22,367 nucleotides of DNA from a virus (IMGVR_UViG_3300042453_000816:1-22367), one strand, 5' to 3'. Counted from the stretch's first letter, positions 14,377-21,819 are shown. Numbers and translations are program-made. Notes: generated by a model not told the origin, from the letters alone.

Positions 14377-14827
14377 TCAACCATTCCTATATACAGATGA
14401 ACAGTTGATGTCTAGATTGAAGTTTTTTATTGGCATATGTTTAGCATTAACATTAACTGGAATCGTCTTTGTTGTGTTATATTCTCTTATTTTTGTAACG
14501 CAACCTCTCAATGCAATTTCTCCAATTGACCAAAAGTTCTTTGAGTTGATTGTTCCCATTGCTACATTCTTAACGGGTACTCTATCAGGTATCATGTTAG
14601 CAGGAACATCTAAAGAAGATAAAGAGGCAATGCTTCAGGCACAAAAGATGGCCAATGATAACTTTGAAGCAACCAAAAAAGTCATGCATGACGTTCCACC
14701 ACCAGCACCAGTTGTATCAGCACCTTCAGGCATGATGAGTGGTGGTATTATGCCAGTAAAGGCTGAAGTAGTTTCTGGGTTTGGGGGTAAAGAAGCACCA
14801 GAACAACCTCCTCATCCGGAGAAGTAA
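14366..14827 (+). CDS. Two-TM membrane protein with Pro-rich tail
   Basis: I chose the GTG at 14366 because AAGGAG lies 6 bases before it (14354-14359); an upstream in-frame ATG at 14315 would overlap the previous gene by 62 nt. From this start the protein is 153 aa. It has hydrophobic segments at about 19-44 and 60-80 and a long tail with an amphipathic helix (KEDKEAMLQAQKMANDNF), then VPPPAPVVSAP and GGIMPV. Its place between the endolysin and a smaller two-TM protein makes a holin or antiholin role possible. The long tail is atypical for a holin, and a virion or envelope role cannot be excluded. Confidence 0.6.
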   Translation: MENNQPFLYTDEQLMSRLKFFIGICLALTLTGIVFVVLYSLIFVTQPLNAISPIDQKFFELIVPIATFLTGTLSGIMLAGTSKEDKEAMLQAQKMANDNFEATKKVMHDVPPPAPVVSAPSGMMSGGIMPVKAEVVSGFGGKEAPEQPPHPEK

Positions 14828-15055
14828 ATGAGAATGTGGTTTAATAGTTTGCTTGCTGATGGAACTAATAAGACTGTCAGCAGCAAACGCTTTATTACTT
14901 TAGCAGCATTTTTAATGTGTTCTGTTGCTTTTATGACAGAGCTATTTACCGAATATCATGTATCAAAAGAAGCCTTTGATTCAATGATGTATATTGTTAT
15001 CGCAGGATTAGGATTTACTGCATCTGAAAAATTTACTAAAAAGGAAGAAAAATGA
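14828..15055 (+). CDS. Small two-TM protein, holin candidate
   Basis: This 75-aa protein has two hydrophobic helices (about 22-38, FITLAAFLMCSVAFMTEL, and about 50-66, SMMYIVIAGLGFTASE) joined by a short polar loop, with a charged N-terminus and a KFTKKEEK tail. This is the layout of class II holins. It lies three genes after the GH19 endolysin, which has no signal peptide and so needs a holin. GGAG precedes the start. An ATG at 14834 is an alternative start. It overlaps the next small gene by 4 nt (ATGA). Function is inferred from topology and context only. Confidence 0.55.
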   Translation: MRMWFNSLLADGTNKTVSSKRFITLAAFLMCSVAFMTELFTEYHVSKEAFDSMMYIVIAGLGFTASEKFTKKEEK

Positions 15056-15231
15056 ACTACATATTTGCCTTAGCAATTGCATTATTTCTTGTAACATCAG
15101 TGTATGCCGCAGAAGAAAAAAAAGTATGTGTCAAAGAATATGATAACAAAACTAAAAAAGAAAAAGAAGTATGTAAAACAATTAAAGTACATAAGAAATT
15201 AGATGGTACAAAAATTCCAGAAAAAAAGTAA
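15052..15231 (+). CDS. Small secreted Lys-rich protein
   Basis: This 59-aa frame begins with ATG overlapping the upstream TGA. It has a clear signal peptide, MNYIFALAIALFLVTSVYA, with a VYA cleavage site before AEEKK. The mature part is about 40 residues, mostly Lys, Glu and Val, with two Cys (VCVKEYDNK and EVCKTIK) that could form one disulphide. AAGGAAG lies just upstream. I recall similar tiny exported proteins in marine T4-like phages, with no known role. It could act in the periplasm on lysis timing, superinfection exclusion or the peptidoglycan. It is an easily missed real gene: the overlap, ribosome site and signal peptide all agree. Confidence 0.7.
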   Translation: MNYIFALAIALFLVTSVYAAEEKKVCVKEYDNKTKKEKEVCKTIKVHKKLDGTKIPEKK

Positions 15232-15241
15232 AGAAATAGAA

Positions 15242-15670
15242 ATGTCTGACGATAAAGAAGTAGTGAATCTGCAAATTGACGTAGGGGTGCTGAAACAACA
15301 AGTCAGCACCCTATGTACTCTTTGCGACAAAATGGATAAGGTGATGGAGAAACTGGTCGATCAGCACGACAGACATATTGCTAAAATATATACAGACATG
15401 GACAATAGAAGATTAGAAACAGAGACAGATATCAAAGAAATCCATGTTAGAATAGACACGGTTCTTGATAAGCTGCAAGATTCTGAGTTGAGACTCATGG
15501 ATGAATTGAAAGCCATGCGTAAAGATATGCAGGATCATAATTCCAAAGAAAAAGAATCTTTAGATAAACTTCTGCAATGGAAGTGGATGGTAGTTGGTGG
15601 TGTTATTGCCATATCTTGGTTAATATCAAATATTAATTTAGAAACTTTTTCCAGTCTTATCGGTAAATAA
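15242..15670 (+). CDS. C-terminally anchored coiled-coil protein
   Basis: From ATG 15242 this is a 142-aa protein beginning MSDDKEVVNLQIDVGVLK. It is almost entirely heptad-like coiled coil (about 8-110) and ends in one membrane helix, WMVVGGVIAISWLISNI. Tail-anchored coiled-coil proteins of this layout occur near phage lysis genes and are often labelled haemolysin XhlA-like, although identity here is not established. A start at 15203 would add 13 residues and overlap the previous gene. The ribosome site is weak for both choices. A GC-rich hairpin (15285-15311) lies in its 5' coding part. It is the last gene of the late/lysis block before a new promoter. Confidence 0.65.
   Translation: MSDDKEVVNLQIDVGVLKQQVSTLCTLCDKMDKVMEKLVDQHDRHIAKIYTDMDNRRLETETDIKEIHVRIDTVLDKLQDSELRLMDELKAMRKDMQDHNSKEKESLDKLLQWKWMVVGGVIAISWLISNINLETFSSLIGK
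15285..15311 (+). other. Intragenic 9-bp hairpin
   Basis: GGGTGCTGA (15285-15293) pairs perfectly with TCAGCACCC (15303-15311) around a 9-base A-rich loop. This is unusually GC-rich and stable for the AT-rich surroundings. No U tract follows, so it is not a standard terminator. It may be an RNA-stability or translation-control element, or chance. Confidence 0.5.
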
Positions 15671-15681
15671 CTTTTTACCAC

Positions 15682-15710
15682 TTTACAATCTGTCAAATTT
15701 GTGATATCAT
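15682..15710 (+). promoter_or_regulatory. Sigma70-like promoter with extended -10
   Basis: TTTACA (15682-15687), a 17-base spacer and TATCAT (15705-15710) preceded by TGA (TGn extended -10) make a good host-sigma promoter in the 46-base gap before primase. It marks the boundary between late/lysis genes and replication/nucleotide genes. A start 6-8 bases after the -10 would fall on or next to the primase ATG at 15717, which suggests a leaderless transcript. Confidence 0.6.
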
Positions 15711-15716
15711 TACAAC

Positions 15717-16754
15717 ATGAGCATCTATATTGACAGAAAATTCCTACACCTAGTTTCACCAAAGTTAGAACGTTTTGCTCAAAAAAAGCAAGACCTGTAT
15801 AACTTTAGGTGTCCTATTTGTGGCGATTCACAAAAGAATAAATCCAAAGCCAGAGGTTTTGTTTACAAGAAAAGTAATGACTACTTTTTCAGGTGCCATA
15901 ATTGTGGTGCCAGTCATACCTTTTACAATTTTCTAAAGTTTGTAGATCCATCCTTACTGAAAGAGTATACCTATGAAAGGTTCACTAACGGGGAGACCGG
16001 GAATCATAATTATCCGAAACCAACCTTTGAGGAATTCAAGAGTCAACCTGCGTTCAATGAAAAGGCAACGCAAAAGAAGATCGAGTTGGATACAATTGAG
16101 TCCTTACCAGAATCGCATTATGCGAAAGCATATGTTAAAGCGAGGAAGATTCCTGAGAAATATTTCTCGGAATTATTCTTTGCGCCTGATTTCAAGATGT
16201 TGGTACAATCTCTCGGTGTTGAAAAGGAAAATCTTAAATCGGAAGACCCTAGGCTTATCATACCGTTCTACGACGAAAATAATGAACTCTTTGCCATACA
16301 GGGTAGGGCGCTATCGGAATCAAAGATCCGTTACATCACAATCACCTTGGTGGAGAATGAATTACTTCAAGGACACATGAAGTTTTATGGGTTGAATAAA
16401 TTAAATAGAAATAAAAAAGTTTATGTTGTTGAAGGACCAATTGATTCAATGTTTTTACCAAACGCAATTGCAACTGCTGATGCGGACCTAACAAGAGCAG
16501 CGAAGTTAGAGCTAACTGATTTTGTTTTAGTGTATGATAATGAACCAAGAAACAAAGATATTGTAAAGCAAATCGGCAAAGCAATTGCTTCTGGATATAA
16601 TGTAACATTACTGCCGGAAAACATCAAGCAAAAAGATATAAATGACATGATTTTAGCAGGAATTTCGCCTGATGAAATATTGGATATTATAGATAAATTT
16701 ACTTTCAGTAATTTGAGAGCTAATCTTGAGTTTTCCAAATGGAAAAAAGTTTAG
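15717..16754 (+). CDS. DNA primase (T4 gp61-like)
   Basis: This 345-aa DnaG-type primase would make the RNA primers for lagging-strand synthesis together with the phage helicase. A zinc ribbon is formed by C32-P-I-C35 and C60-H-N-C63. A Toprim domain follows: VYVVEGPIDSMFL (235-247, E239 in the first motif) and VLVYDNEP (270-277, D274 and E276 region) are the metal-binding parts. KARGFVYKK and LIIPFYDENNE, then FAIQGRAL, also fit the family. The ATG has no ribosome site and lies about 7 bases after the -10 element, so initiation is probably leaderless if that promoter is used. The N-terminus MSIYIDRKFLHLVSPKLERF looks native, so the start seems right. A near-perfect 25-base palindrome sits inside the gene at 16149-16173. 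Confidence 0.88.
   Translation: MSIYIDRKFLHLVSPKLERFAQKKQDLYNFRCPICGDSQKNKSKARGFVYKKSNDYFFRCHNCGASHTFYNFLKFVDPSLLKEYTYERFTNGETGNHNYPKPTFEEFKSQPAFNEKATQKKIELDTIESLPESHYAKAYVKARKIPEKYFSELFFAPDFKMLVQSLGVEKENLKSEDPRLIIPFYDENNELFAIQGRALSESKIRYITITLVENELLQGHMKFYGLNKLNRNKKVYVVEGPIDSMFLPNAIATADADLTRAAKLELTDFVLVYDNEPRNKDIVKQIGKAIASGYNVTLLPENIKQKDINDMILAGISPDEILDIIDKFTFSNLRANLEFSKWKKV
16149..16173. repeat. Near-perfect 25-base palindrome inside the primase gene
   Basis: The arms ATTCC and GGAAT flank a 14-base perfect palindrome, GAGAAATATTTCTC, with one unpaired T. It could form a cruciform or bind a dimeric protein, but it lies in coding sequence and may be chance. Confidence 0.5.
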
Positions 16755-16769
16755 TATGGAGATTTTATA

Positions 16770-17414
16770 ATGAATGTAAAACTAGTGTCTCACTCTCAAG
16801 GAACTGATGGAAGAAACCTCTTGGAACAAGTAGCCTTTGTTGCTAGAGTTTCTAATCCAGCAAACCAAGATAATAACGATACAGCAGAAAAGCTGGTTCG
16901 TTACCTAATTAAACATCAACATTGGTCACCACTTGAAATGGTCAATGTATGTTTAGAAATCAATACCACAAGAGACATAGCCAGGCAAATATTACGCCAT
17001 AGGTCATTCTCTTTTCAAGAATTTAGTCAACGTTATGCGGTTGTGGAAAATGAATTTGAATACCGTGAAGCAAGACTACAGGATTATAAAAATCGCCAAA
17101 AGAGTATTGAAACTGATGATGAATATACTAAAGAAAGATGGCAAGAACACCAAGCAGCAGTAGCATTTAAAGTACAACAGGTCTACGATTGGGCAATAAA
17201 AAACGGGATTGCTAAAGAACAAGCGAGAGTAGTATTACCTGAGGGTATGACCCCTTCTCGCCTGTATATGAACGGAACTTTACGTTCTTGGGTACACTAT
17301 ATACAACTCAGGAGTGCAAATGGTACACAAAAAGAACATCAAGAAATTGCTATAGCATGTGCAAAGGCTATTGAACCTATTTTCCCGATGATAGAAGAAT
17401 TCGTACAACAATAA
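16770..17414 (+). CDS. thyX: FAD-dependent thymidylate synthase ThyX
   Basis: This 214-aa protein has the ThyX signature RHRX7S: R76-H77-R78 with S86 in RHRSFSFQEFSQRY. The upstream HQHWSPLEM (49-57) corresponds to the conserved HxSPxEH-like segment, and GTLRSWVHYIQLR near 174-186 is the C-terminal substrate and dUMP region. It converts dUMP to dTMP using methylenetetrahydrofolate, NADPH and FAD. TGGAG lies about 10 bases before the ATG. It sits 13 bases before nrdA, so dTMP and deoxynucleotide synthesis are co-transcribed. This supplies thymidine nucleotides for an AT-rich phage genome and perhaps also for the dTDP-sugar pathway encoded upstream. The length is typical. Confidence 0.94.
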   Translation: MNVKLVSHSQGTDGRNLLEQVAFVARVSNPANQDNNDTAEKLVRYLIKHQHWSPLEMVNVCLEINTTRDIARQILRHRSFSFQEFSQRYAVVENEFEYREARLQDYKNRQKSIETDDEYTKERWQEHQAAVAFKVQQVYDWAIKNGIAKEQARVVLPEGMTPSRLYMNGTLRSWVHYIQLRSANGTQKEHQEIAIACAKAIEPIFPMIEEFVQQ

Positions 17415-17427
17415 TAAGGCAGAAGAA

Positions 17428-19212
17428 ATGGAATATTTAGGAATCAAGATAGACTTAGAGAGAGATAAATTATTTGATGAACTTGGAATCAAAAGACTTA
17501 AAGAATCATATATGCGAGAAGATGAAGAATCTCCGCAACACAGATTTGCATTTGTATCAAAGAGTTTCGGAAGTAATCCAGAACATGCTCAAAGGTTGTA
17601 TGAATATAGTAGTAGACATTGGCTATCTTATTCTACGCCTATTCTTTCTTTTGGTCGTTCTAAGCGTGGAATGCCTATATCTTGTTTTCTCAACTATATT
17701 GAAGATACTGCGGAAGGACTAGTTGACAACTTATCAGAAACTAATTGGCTCAGTATGCTCGGAGGTGGAGTGGGTATTGGCTTTGGCATCCGCTCTGCTG
17801 ATGATAAGTCTACTGGCGTTATGCCTCATCTTAAAATTTATGATTCAAGCTCTTTGGCTTATCGTCAAGGCCGCACTCGCCGTGGTTCTTATGCCGCTTA
17901 TCTTGACATATCTCATCCTGACGTTATTCCGTTCTTGGAGATGCGAAAGCCAACGGGAGATCCAAACGTCAGATGTTTAAATCTACATCACGGTATCAAT
18001 ATCACAGATGACTTTATGTCCATCATTGAAAACTGCATGTTAGATCCACAAGCAAACGATGATTGGGAACTAAAAGATCCGCATAGTGGAGAAGTAAGAG
18101 AAGTAGTATCAGCAAGACATTTGTGGCAGATGATTCTAGAATTGAGAATGCATACTGGTGAACCATACATTCACTTTATTGATACAAGTAACAAACAAAT
18201 GCCTCAATGGTTGAAAAATAAAGGATTGAAAATTCATCAATCTAACCTTTGCAGTGAAATTGTGTTACCCACCAATGAAGAACGAACCGCAGTATGTTGT
18301 TTATCATCATTGAATCTGGAGACTTATGATGAATGGAAGAACGAACCATTATTCCTCAGAGATGTTGCTGAGATGCTTGATAACGTGTTACAGTATTTTA
18401 TTGATAATGCTCCTGACACAATCAGCCGTGCAAAATATTCTGCATCCCGTGAGCGTAGCATTGGGATTGGTGCTCTCGGTTTCCACGCTTATCTACAGCG
18501 TAATGGTATTGCTTTTGAGGGTGTCATGGCAAAAGTCGCCAACAACAAAATCTTTAAACACATCAGAGAAAAATTAAATGAAGCGAATCTTGAATTGGGG
18601 AGTGAACGTGGTGAAGCGCCAGATGCTGGAGGGACCGGATATCGTTTCAGTCATCTTATGGCCATTGCTCCTAATGCTTCTAGCTCTATTATCATGGGGA
18701 ATACTAGCCCTTCTGTTGAGCCTTATCGTGCCAATGCCTATAGACAAGATACTCTTTCTGGAGCCTATTTAAACAAGAATAGATGGCTAGATGCAATCAT
18801 CAAAAAGAAAGTACCCGATGAACAAGAGTATAATGATATTTGGTCTAGTATTATTGCAAACGATGGTTCAGTACAACACCTAGACATTCTTGATGAAAAT
18901 GAAAAGGCTGTATTTAAAACATCAATGGAAATTGATCAGCGTTGGGTAATTGACCTAGCAGCAGATAGACAACAATATATTGATCAAGCACAGTCTTTGA
19001 ATCTATTCTTTAGACCTGATGCAAATATCAAATACATACATGCTATTCATTTCATGGCGTGGAAGAAAGGTTTGAAGTCGCTGTACTATTGCAGAAGTGA
19101 AAAGATCGGTAAAGCAGATAAAGTATCAAAGAGAATTGAACGCCAAGTAATTAAAGAACTTGATATGACACAAATTGCACAAGGAAATGATTGTATTGCA
19201 TGTGAGGGTTAA
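17428..19212 (+). CDS. nrdA: Ribonucleoside-diphosphate reductase alpha subunit, ATP-cone-less
   Basis: This 594-aa class I catalytic subunit reduces NDPs to dNDPs with NrdB. The redox Cys is in GMPISCFLN (C86, E. coli C225 equivalent). The radical-site residues are in SNLCSEIVLP (N273, C275, E277). The partner Cys is in AVCCLSSLNL (C290/C291), the radical-transfer Tyr pair is in KSLYYCRS, and a C-terminal CIAC pair re-reduces the active site. Compared with E. coli NrdA (761 aa), about 140 residues are missing before the first Cys. It therefore lacks the ATP-cone and so, by family knowledge, the usual dATP feedback inhibition. Loops that bind effectors (GGGVGIGFG and the QGRTRRGS region) are present. 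It is followed directly by a GATase-like gene (TAATG overlap), two unknown genes and nrdB. Confidence 0.93.
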   Translation: MEYLGIKIDLERDKLFDELGIKRLKESYMREDEESPQHRFAFVSKSFGSNPEHAQRLYEYSSRHWLSYSTPILSFGRSKRGMPISCFLNYIEDTAEGLVDNLSETNWLSMLGGGVGIGFGIRSADDKSTGVMPHLKIYDSSSLAYRQGRTRRGSYAAYLDISHPDVIPFLEMRKPTGDPNVRCLNLHHGINITDDFMSIIENCMLDPQANDDWELKDPHSGEVREVVSARHLWQMILELRMHTGEPYIHFIDTSNKQMPQWLKNKGLKIHQSNLCSEIVLPTNEERTAVCCLSSLNLETYDEWKNEPLFLRDVAEMLDNVLQYFIDNAPDTISRAKYSASRERSIGIGALGFHAYLQRNGIAFEGVMAKVANNKIFKHIREKLNEANLELGSERGEAPDAGGTGYRFSHLMAIAPNASSSIIMGNTSPSVEPYRANAYRQDTLSGAYLNKNRWLDAIIKKKVPDEQEYNDIWSSIIANDGSVQHLDILDENEKAVFKTSMEIDQRWVIDLAADRQQYIDQAQSLNLFFRPDANIKYIHAIHFMAWKKGLKSLYYCRSEKIGKADKVSKRIERQVIKELDMTQIAQGNDCIACEG

Positions 19213-19853
19213 TGAAAACGATTGCAATGTTTATGCACCAGCCGTATTGTTCGGTGCAATCAGGCAATGGTATCATTAATGCATTGACACCGAACTATAG
19301 GTTTAAGATATTCACTAAACATGAACTTGAAGATGACTTCTTTGATGACGTTGATATTGTATGCATCCCAGGCGGCTTTGGTGATGCTAGTAAGTTTGAT
19401 ATGTGCTTTGCCAATAATGGCGACAGAATCCGTAGATTTGTACAAGATGGTGGTAAGTATCTCGGAATCTGTATGGGTGGTTATTGGGCCAACCACTATT
19501 ATCTTGATGTTCTATCTGATGACGTTACCACCACGCAGTATATTAAAAGACCAAACACAGACACAAAAAGACCACACGCCAAATATTTGGAAGTTGACTG
19601 GAACCATCAGCGGGAAAGAATGTACTTTTACGATGGATTTGCAGTTACAGGAGATGAAACAAAATTTGAAACGATAGCAAGATACATGAATGGTGATCCT
19701 ATGGCTATTATACAAAATAACATAGGACTAATTGCATGTCATCTTGAAGCAGAAAAACATTGGTATGATAGTTATTCATGGATGAAAAAACACTGGAATG
19801 GAAATAAGCATCATCTGTTGTTGAATTTTGTCAATAGATTAATGGAGAAATAA
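19212..19853 (+). CDS. Class I glutamine-amidotransferase-like protein (BPL_N type)
   Basis: This 213-aa protein has a class I GATase-like fold. The nucleophile elbow is YLGICMGGYWA (C87), preceded by the oxyanion loop IPGGFGD (52-58). The catalytic His-x-Glu is in IACHLEAEKHW (H177, E179). The GGY after Cys and the overall size resemble the N-terminal domain of eukaryotic biotin protein ligase (BPL_N) and related stand-alone proteins, rather than a synthase-linked glutaminase. The substrate is unknown. It is placed between nrdA and nrdB with a one-base overlap (TAATG), so it is made with the reductase. An amide-nitrogen-using nucleotide modification or a hydrolase/chaperone role are open possibilities. 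Confidence 0.78.
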   Translation: MKTIAMFMHQPYCSVQSGNGIINALTPNYRFKIFTKHELEDDFFDDVDIVCIPGGFGDASKFDMCFANNGDRIRRFVQDGGKYLGICMGGYWANHYYLDVLSDDVTTTQYIKRPNTDTKRPHAKYLEVDWNHQRERMYFYDGFAVTGDETKFETIARYMNGDPMAIIQNNIGLIACHLEAEKHWYDSYSWMKKHWNGNKHHLLLNFVNRLMEK

Positions 19854-19854
19854 T

Positions 19855-20001
19855 ATGATAGGCGAAATCATTATGTGGGGTTTCTTTTCCGCATGGGGTT
19901 GGTTTGGTGCAACATACATTAAAGAAAAAGTATGGCCAGAAAAGCCACCTATTGAATGTAAAAAAGAGGAAGAGAAGAAAAATGGCACATCTTGTAGCTA
20001 A
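19855..20001 (+). CDS. Tiny single-TM protein
   Basis: This 48-aa frame starts with an ATG two bases after the upstream stop. TGGAGAAA, within the end of the previous gene, serves as a ribosome site. The product has one hydrophobic, Trp/Gly-rich segment, IMWGFFSAWGWFGATYI (about 6-22), then a charged tail with KEKVWPEKPPIECKKEEEK. It overlaps the next gene by 20 nt, whose ribosome site (GAGGAAGAG) is inside this tail. It is a probable inner-membrane miniprotein of unknown function. Confidence 0.6.
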   Translation: MIGEIIMWGFFSAWGWFGATYIKEKVWPEKPPIECKKEEEKKNGTSCS

Positions 20002-20620
20002 CATACCACCAGTTCATTGTTATATACGCAAAGAGTTTTTATATGACTTTGAAAAGGGGCATGGTGAATATGAACCGTGTATATGGGTATCAATCAAAAG
20101 CATTCGTGGTCAAGCATTTAGAATAGAGGCATACTTACCAAACTATGGCGCAGTTTATGACAAATTACCTTTACATGCGTATGTATCACGCACAGAGAAT
20201 CTTGACCCTAAGAAGTTTTTACCTCTAGACACATTACAAATCTGGGATTGTTTTAGTTATGATTTTGCAGTCATACAAAAAGCATTTCTACGCAACTTGA
20301 CTTGCAAGTTTTATGCAAAAGATAAAAACTTCTATGAGGGCGAATATCTATTTACAGTAGACCATTCTGCACCCGACTTGAATATTATTGATACAAGTTA
20401 TGCAGAATGGCCAGAAGACCATAAGAGCTTTAACTTTATGCAACTAGATAATGGACAGTTAGCAGCACAACCAAATAATCGTTGTTTATTTTTAGATGCA
20501 GCAAGCAATCCAAAAGAAATGAAGTTTCCAGATTTTAAGGTATGTACAAAGAAATATGTTGTAGAACAAAAACCAAAATGGACATTAGGTGATACTAATA
20601 CCGTAATGTATGAAGAATAA
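19982..20620 (+). CDS. Conserved phage protein of unknown function between nrdA and nrdB
   Basis: I chose ATG 19982 because GAGGAAGAG precedes it by a few bases; an earlier in-frame start at 19904 would add 26 basic residues that overlap the small TM gene. The 212-aa protein is soluble with mixed alpha/beta content. Notable segments are HLVANIPPVHCYIRKEFLYD, then GEYEPCIWVSIKS, then QIWDCFSYDFAVIQK and LFTVDHSAPDLN. I recall homologues at this site in marine T4-like phages but no characterised function. The consistent position between the two reductase subunits suggests a link to nucleotide metabolism or simply a conserved gene order. No catalytic motif is recognised. Confidence 0.7.
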   Translation: MAHLVANIPPVHCYIRKEFLYDFEKGHGEYEPCIWVSIKSIRGQAFRIEAYLPNYGAVYDKLPLHAYVSRTENLDPKKFLPLDTLQIWDCFSYDFAVIQKAFLRNLTCKFYAKDKNFYEGEYLFTVDHSAPDLNIIDTSYAEWPEDHKSFNFMQLDNGQLAAQPNNRCLFLDAASNPKEMKFPDFKVCTKKYVVEQKPKWTLGDTNTVMYEE

Positions 20621-20637
20621 ACAGGAGAAGAAGAAGA

Positions 20638-21624
20638 ATGATCAAGAAGCAACAATCAGATTTAACAGAAGATAGAACATCGTTTAAACCATTTAACTAT
20701 CCGTGGGCATATGATTCATGGTTGAAACATGAGCAGTCTCACTGGCTTCACACAGAAGTTCCAATGTTAGAAGATGTAAAAGATTGGAAGAAAAAACTCA
20801 CAGACTCAGAAAAGAAATTCCTAACACATATTTTTAGATTCTTCACTCAAGGCGATATTGATGTTGCTGGTGGTTATGTTAAAAACTATCTACCATACTT
20901 TGCTCAACCTGAAGTGAGAATGATGCTTCTTGGTTTTGCAGCAAGAGAAGCACTACACATCGCAGCATACTCACATCTTATTGAGACACTAGGATTACCG
21001 GAGACAACCTACAATGAATTCTTGGAATATGCAGAGATGCGTGAGAAGCACGATTATATTCTTAATCTTAGCTCACAGAATGGCGATAGGACTTCTACTG
21101 CTACTCATATTGCAGTATTCTCTGCTTTCACCGAAGGAATGCAACTATTCAGTTCCTTTATCATGTTACTTAACTTCCCACGCACCGGTAAGATGAAGGG
21201 TATGGGTCAGATTGTAACGTGGTCAATTGTAGATGAGACACAACATTGCGAATCTATGATTAAGTTGTTTAGAACTTATGTTGAAGAAAATAAGGAAATT
21301 TGGAACGACGATTTGAAAAGCAGAATTTATACTATTGCTGAAAGAATGGTTGAACTTGAAGATAAGTTTATTGACTTGGCATTTAGTGTAAATGAAATGG
21401 AAGGACTGACTGCTGAGGAAGTGAAAAAATATATTCGTTATATTGCAGATAGAAGATTGATTAGTCTAGGACTAAAAGGAATCTTTAAAGTAAAAAGAAA
21501 TCCTCTACCTTGGGTAGAAGAAATGATTAATGCACCAACACACACCAACTTCTTTGAGAATAGAGCAACTGATTATGCGAAAGGTGCTTTGTCTGGAGAT
21601 TGGGCGGATGTATGGGCACACTAA
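20638..21624 (+). CDS. nrdB: Ribonucleotide reductase beta subunit (class Ia, tyrosyl radical)
   Basis: This 328-aa ferritin-like protein has all metal ligands of class I NrdB. D73 is in TQGDIDV, E104 and H107 in REALHIAAY, E166 in FTEGMQLF, and E200 and H203 in VDETQHCE. Tyr111 lies four residues after H107, matching the radical Tyr122 of E. coli. It would hold the diferric-tyrosyl radical and pass it to the NrdA partner encoded 1.4 kb upstream. The C-terminus, YAKGALSGDWADVWAH, is the type of tail that docks in NrdA. An AGGAG site precedes the ATG. Length is slightly short compared with E. coli (376 aa). Confidence 0.94.
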   Translation: MIKKQQSDLTEDRTSFKPFNYPWAYDSWLKHEQSHWLHTEVPMLEDVKDWKKKLTDSEKKFLTHIFRFFTQGDIDVAGGYVKNYLPYFAQPEVRMMLLGFAAREALHIAAYSHLIETLGLPETTYNEFLEYAEMREKHDYILNLSSQNGDRTSTATHIAVFSAFTEGMQLFSSFIMLLNFPRTGKMKGMGQIVTWSIVDETQHCESMIKLFRTYVEENKEIWNDDLKSRIYTIAERMVELEDKFIDLAFSVNEMEGLTAEEVKKYIRYIADRRLISLGLKGIFKVKRNPLPWVEEMINAPTHTNFFENRATDYAKGALSGDWADVWAH

Positions 21625-21633
21625 GGAAACAAA

Positions 21634-21819
21634 ATGAACGACAAAATAATAACAGCAGAATGTCACAACTGCGAATCATCTTATCAAATTAACTATACTG
21701 AGGAATTTGTGTCTCAAGAATATCCAGAACATTGTCCATTTTGCGGAGAGCCCATCGAAGAAATTCAAGAAGAATATATAGAAGATGAGGACTCTGAAGA
21801 TGATGAAGAATGGGACTAA
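21634..21819 (+). CDS. Small zinc-ribbon protein with acidic tail
   Basis: This 61-aa protein has two CxxC knuckles, C10-H-N-C13 and C34-P-F-C37, spaced as in a zinc ribbon, followed by an Asp/Glu-only tail (about 42-61). AAGGAAAC lies before the ATG, 9 bases after nrdB. It overlaps the next gene by 10 nt. Such small ribbons often bind nucleic acids or partner proteins, and the acidic tail may mimic DNA. The specific role is unknown. Confidence 0.72.
   Translation: MNDKIITAECHNCESSYQINYTEEFVSQEYPEHCPFCGEPIEEIQEEYIEDEDSEDDEEWD

Noticed and set aside
15973-16380. 135-codon open frame overlapping the primase gene
   Set aside because: There is no ribosome site, the product is Arg/Ser-rich as expected from an out-of-frame shadow, and the primase frame carries all domain motifs.
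17474-18772. Hydrophobic + strand frames inside nrdA
   Set aside because: They are shifted-frame shadows of a well-conserved enzyme and lack good ribosome sites; hydrophobicity comes from T-rich second positions.
19232-19256. TGCACC / GGTGCA hairpin at the start of the amidotransferase gene
   Set aside because: Only a 6-bp stem with a 13-base loop; expected by chance in coding sequence.
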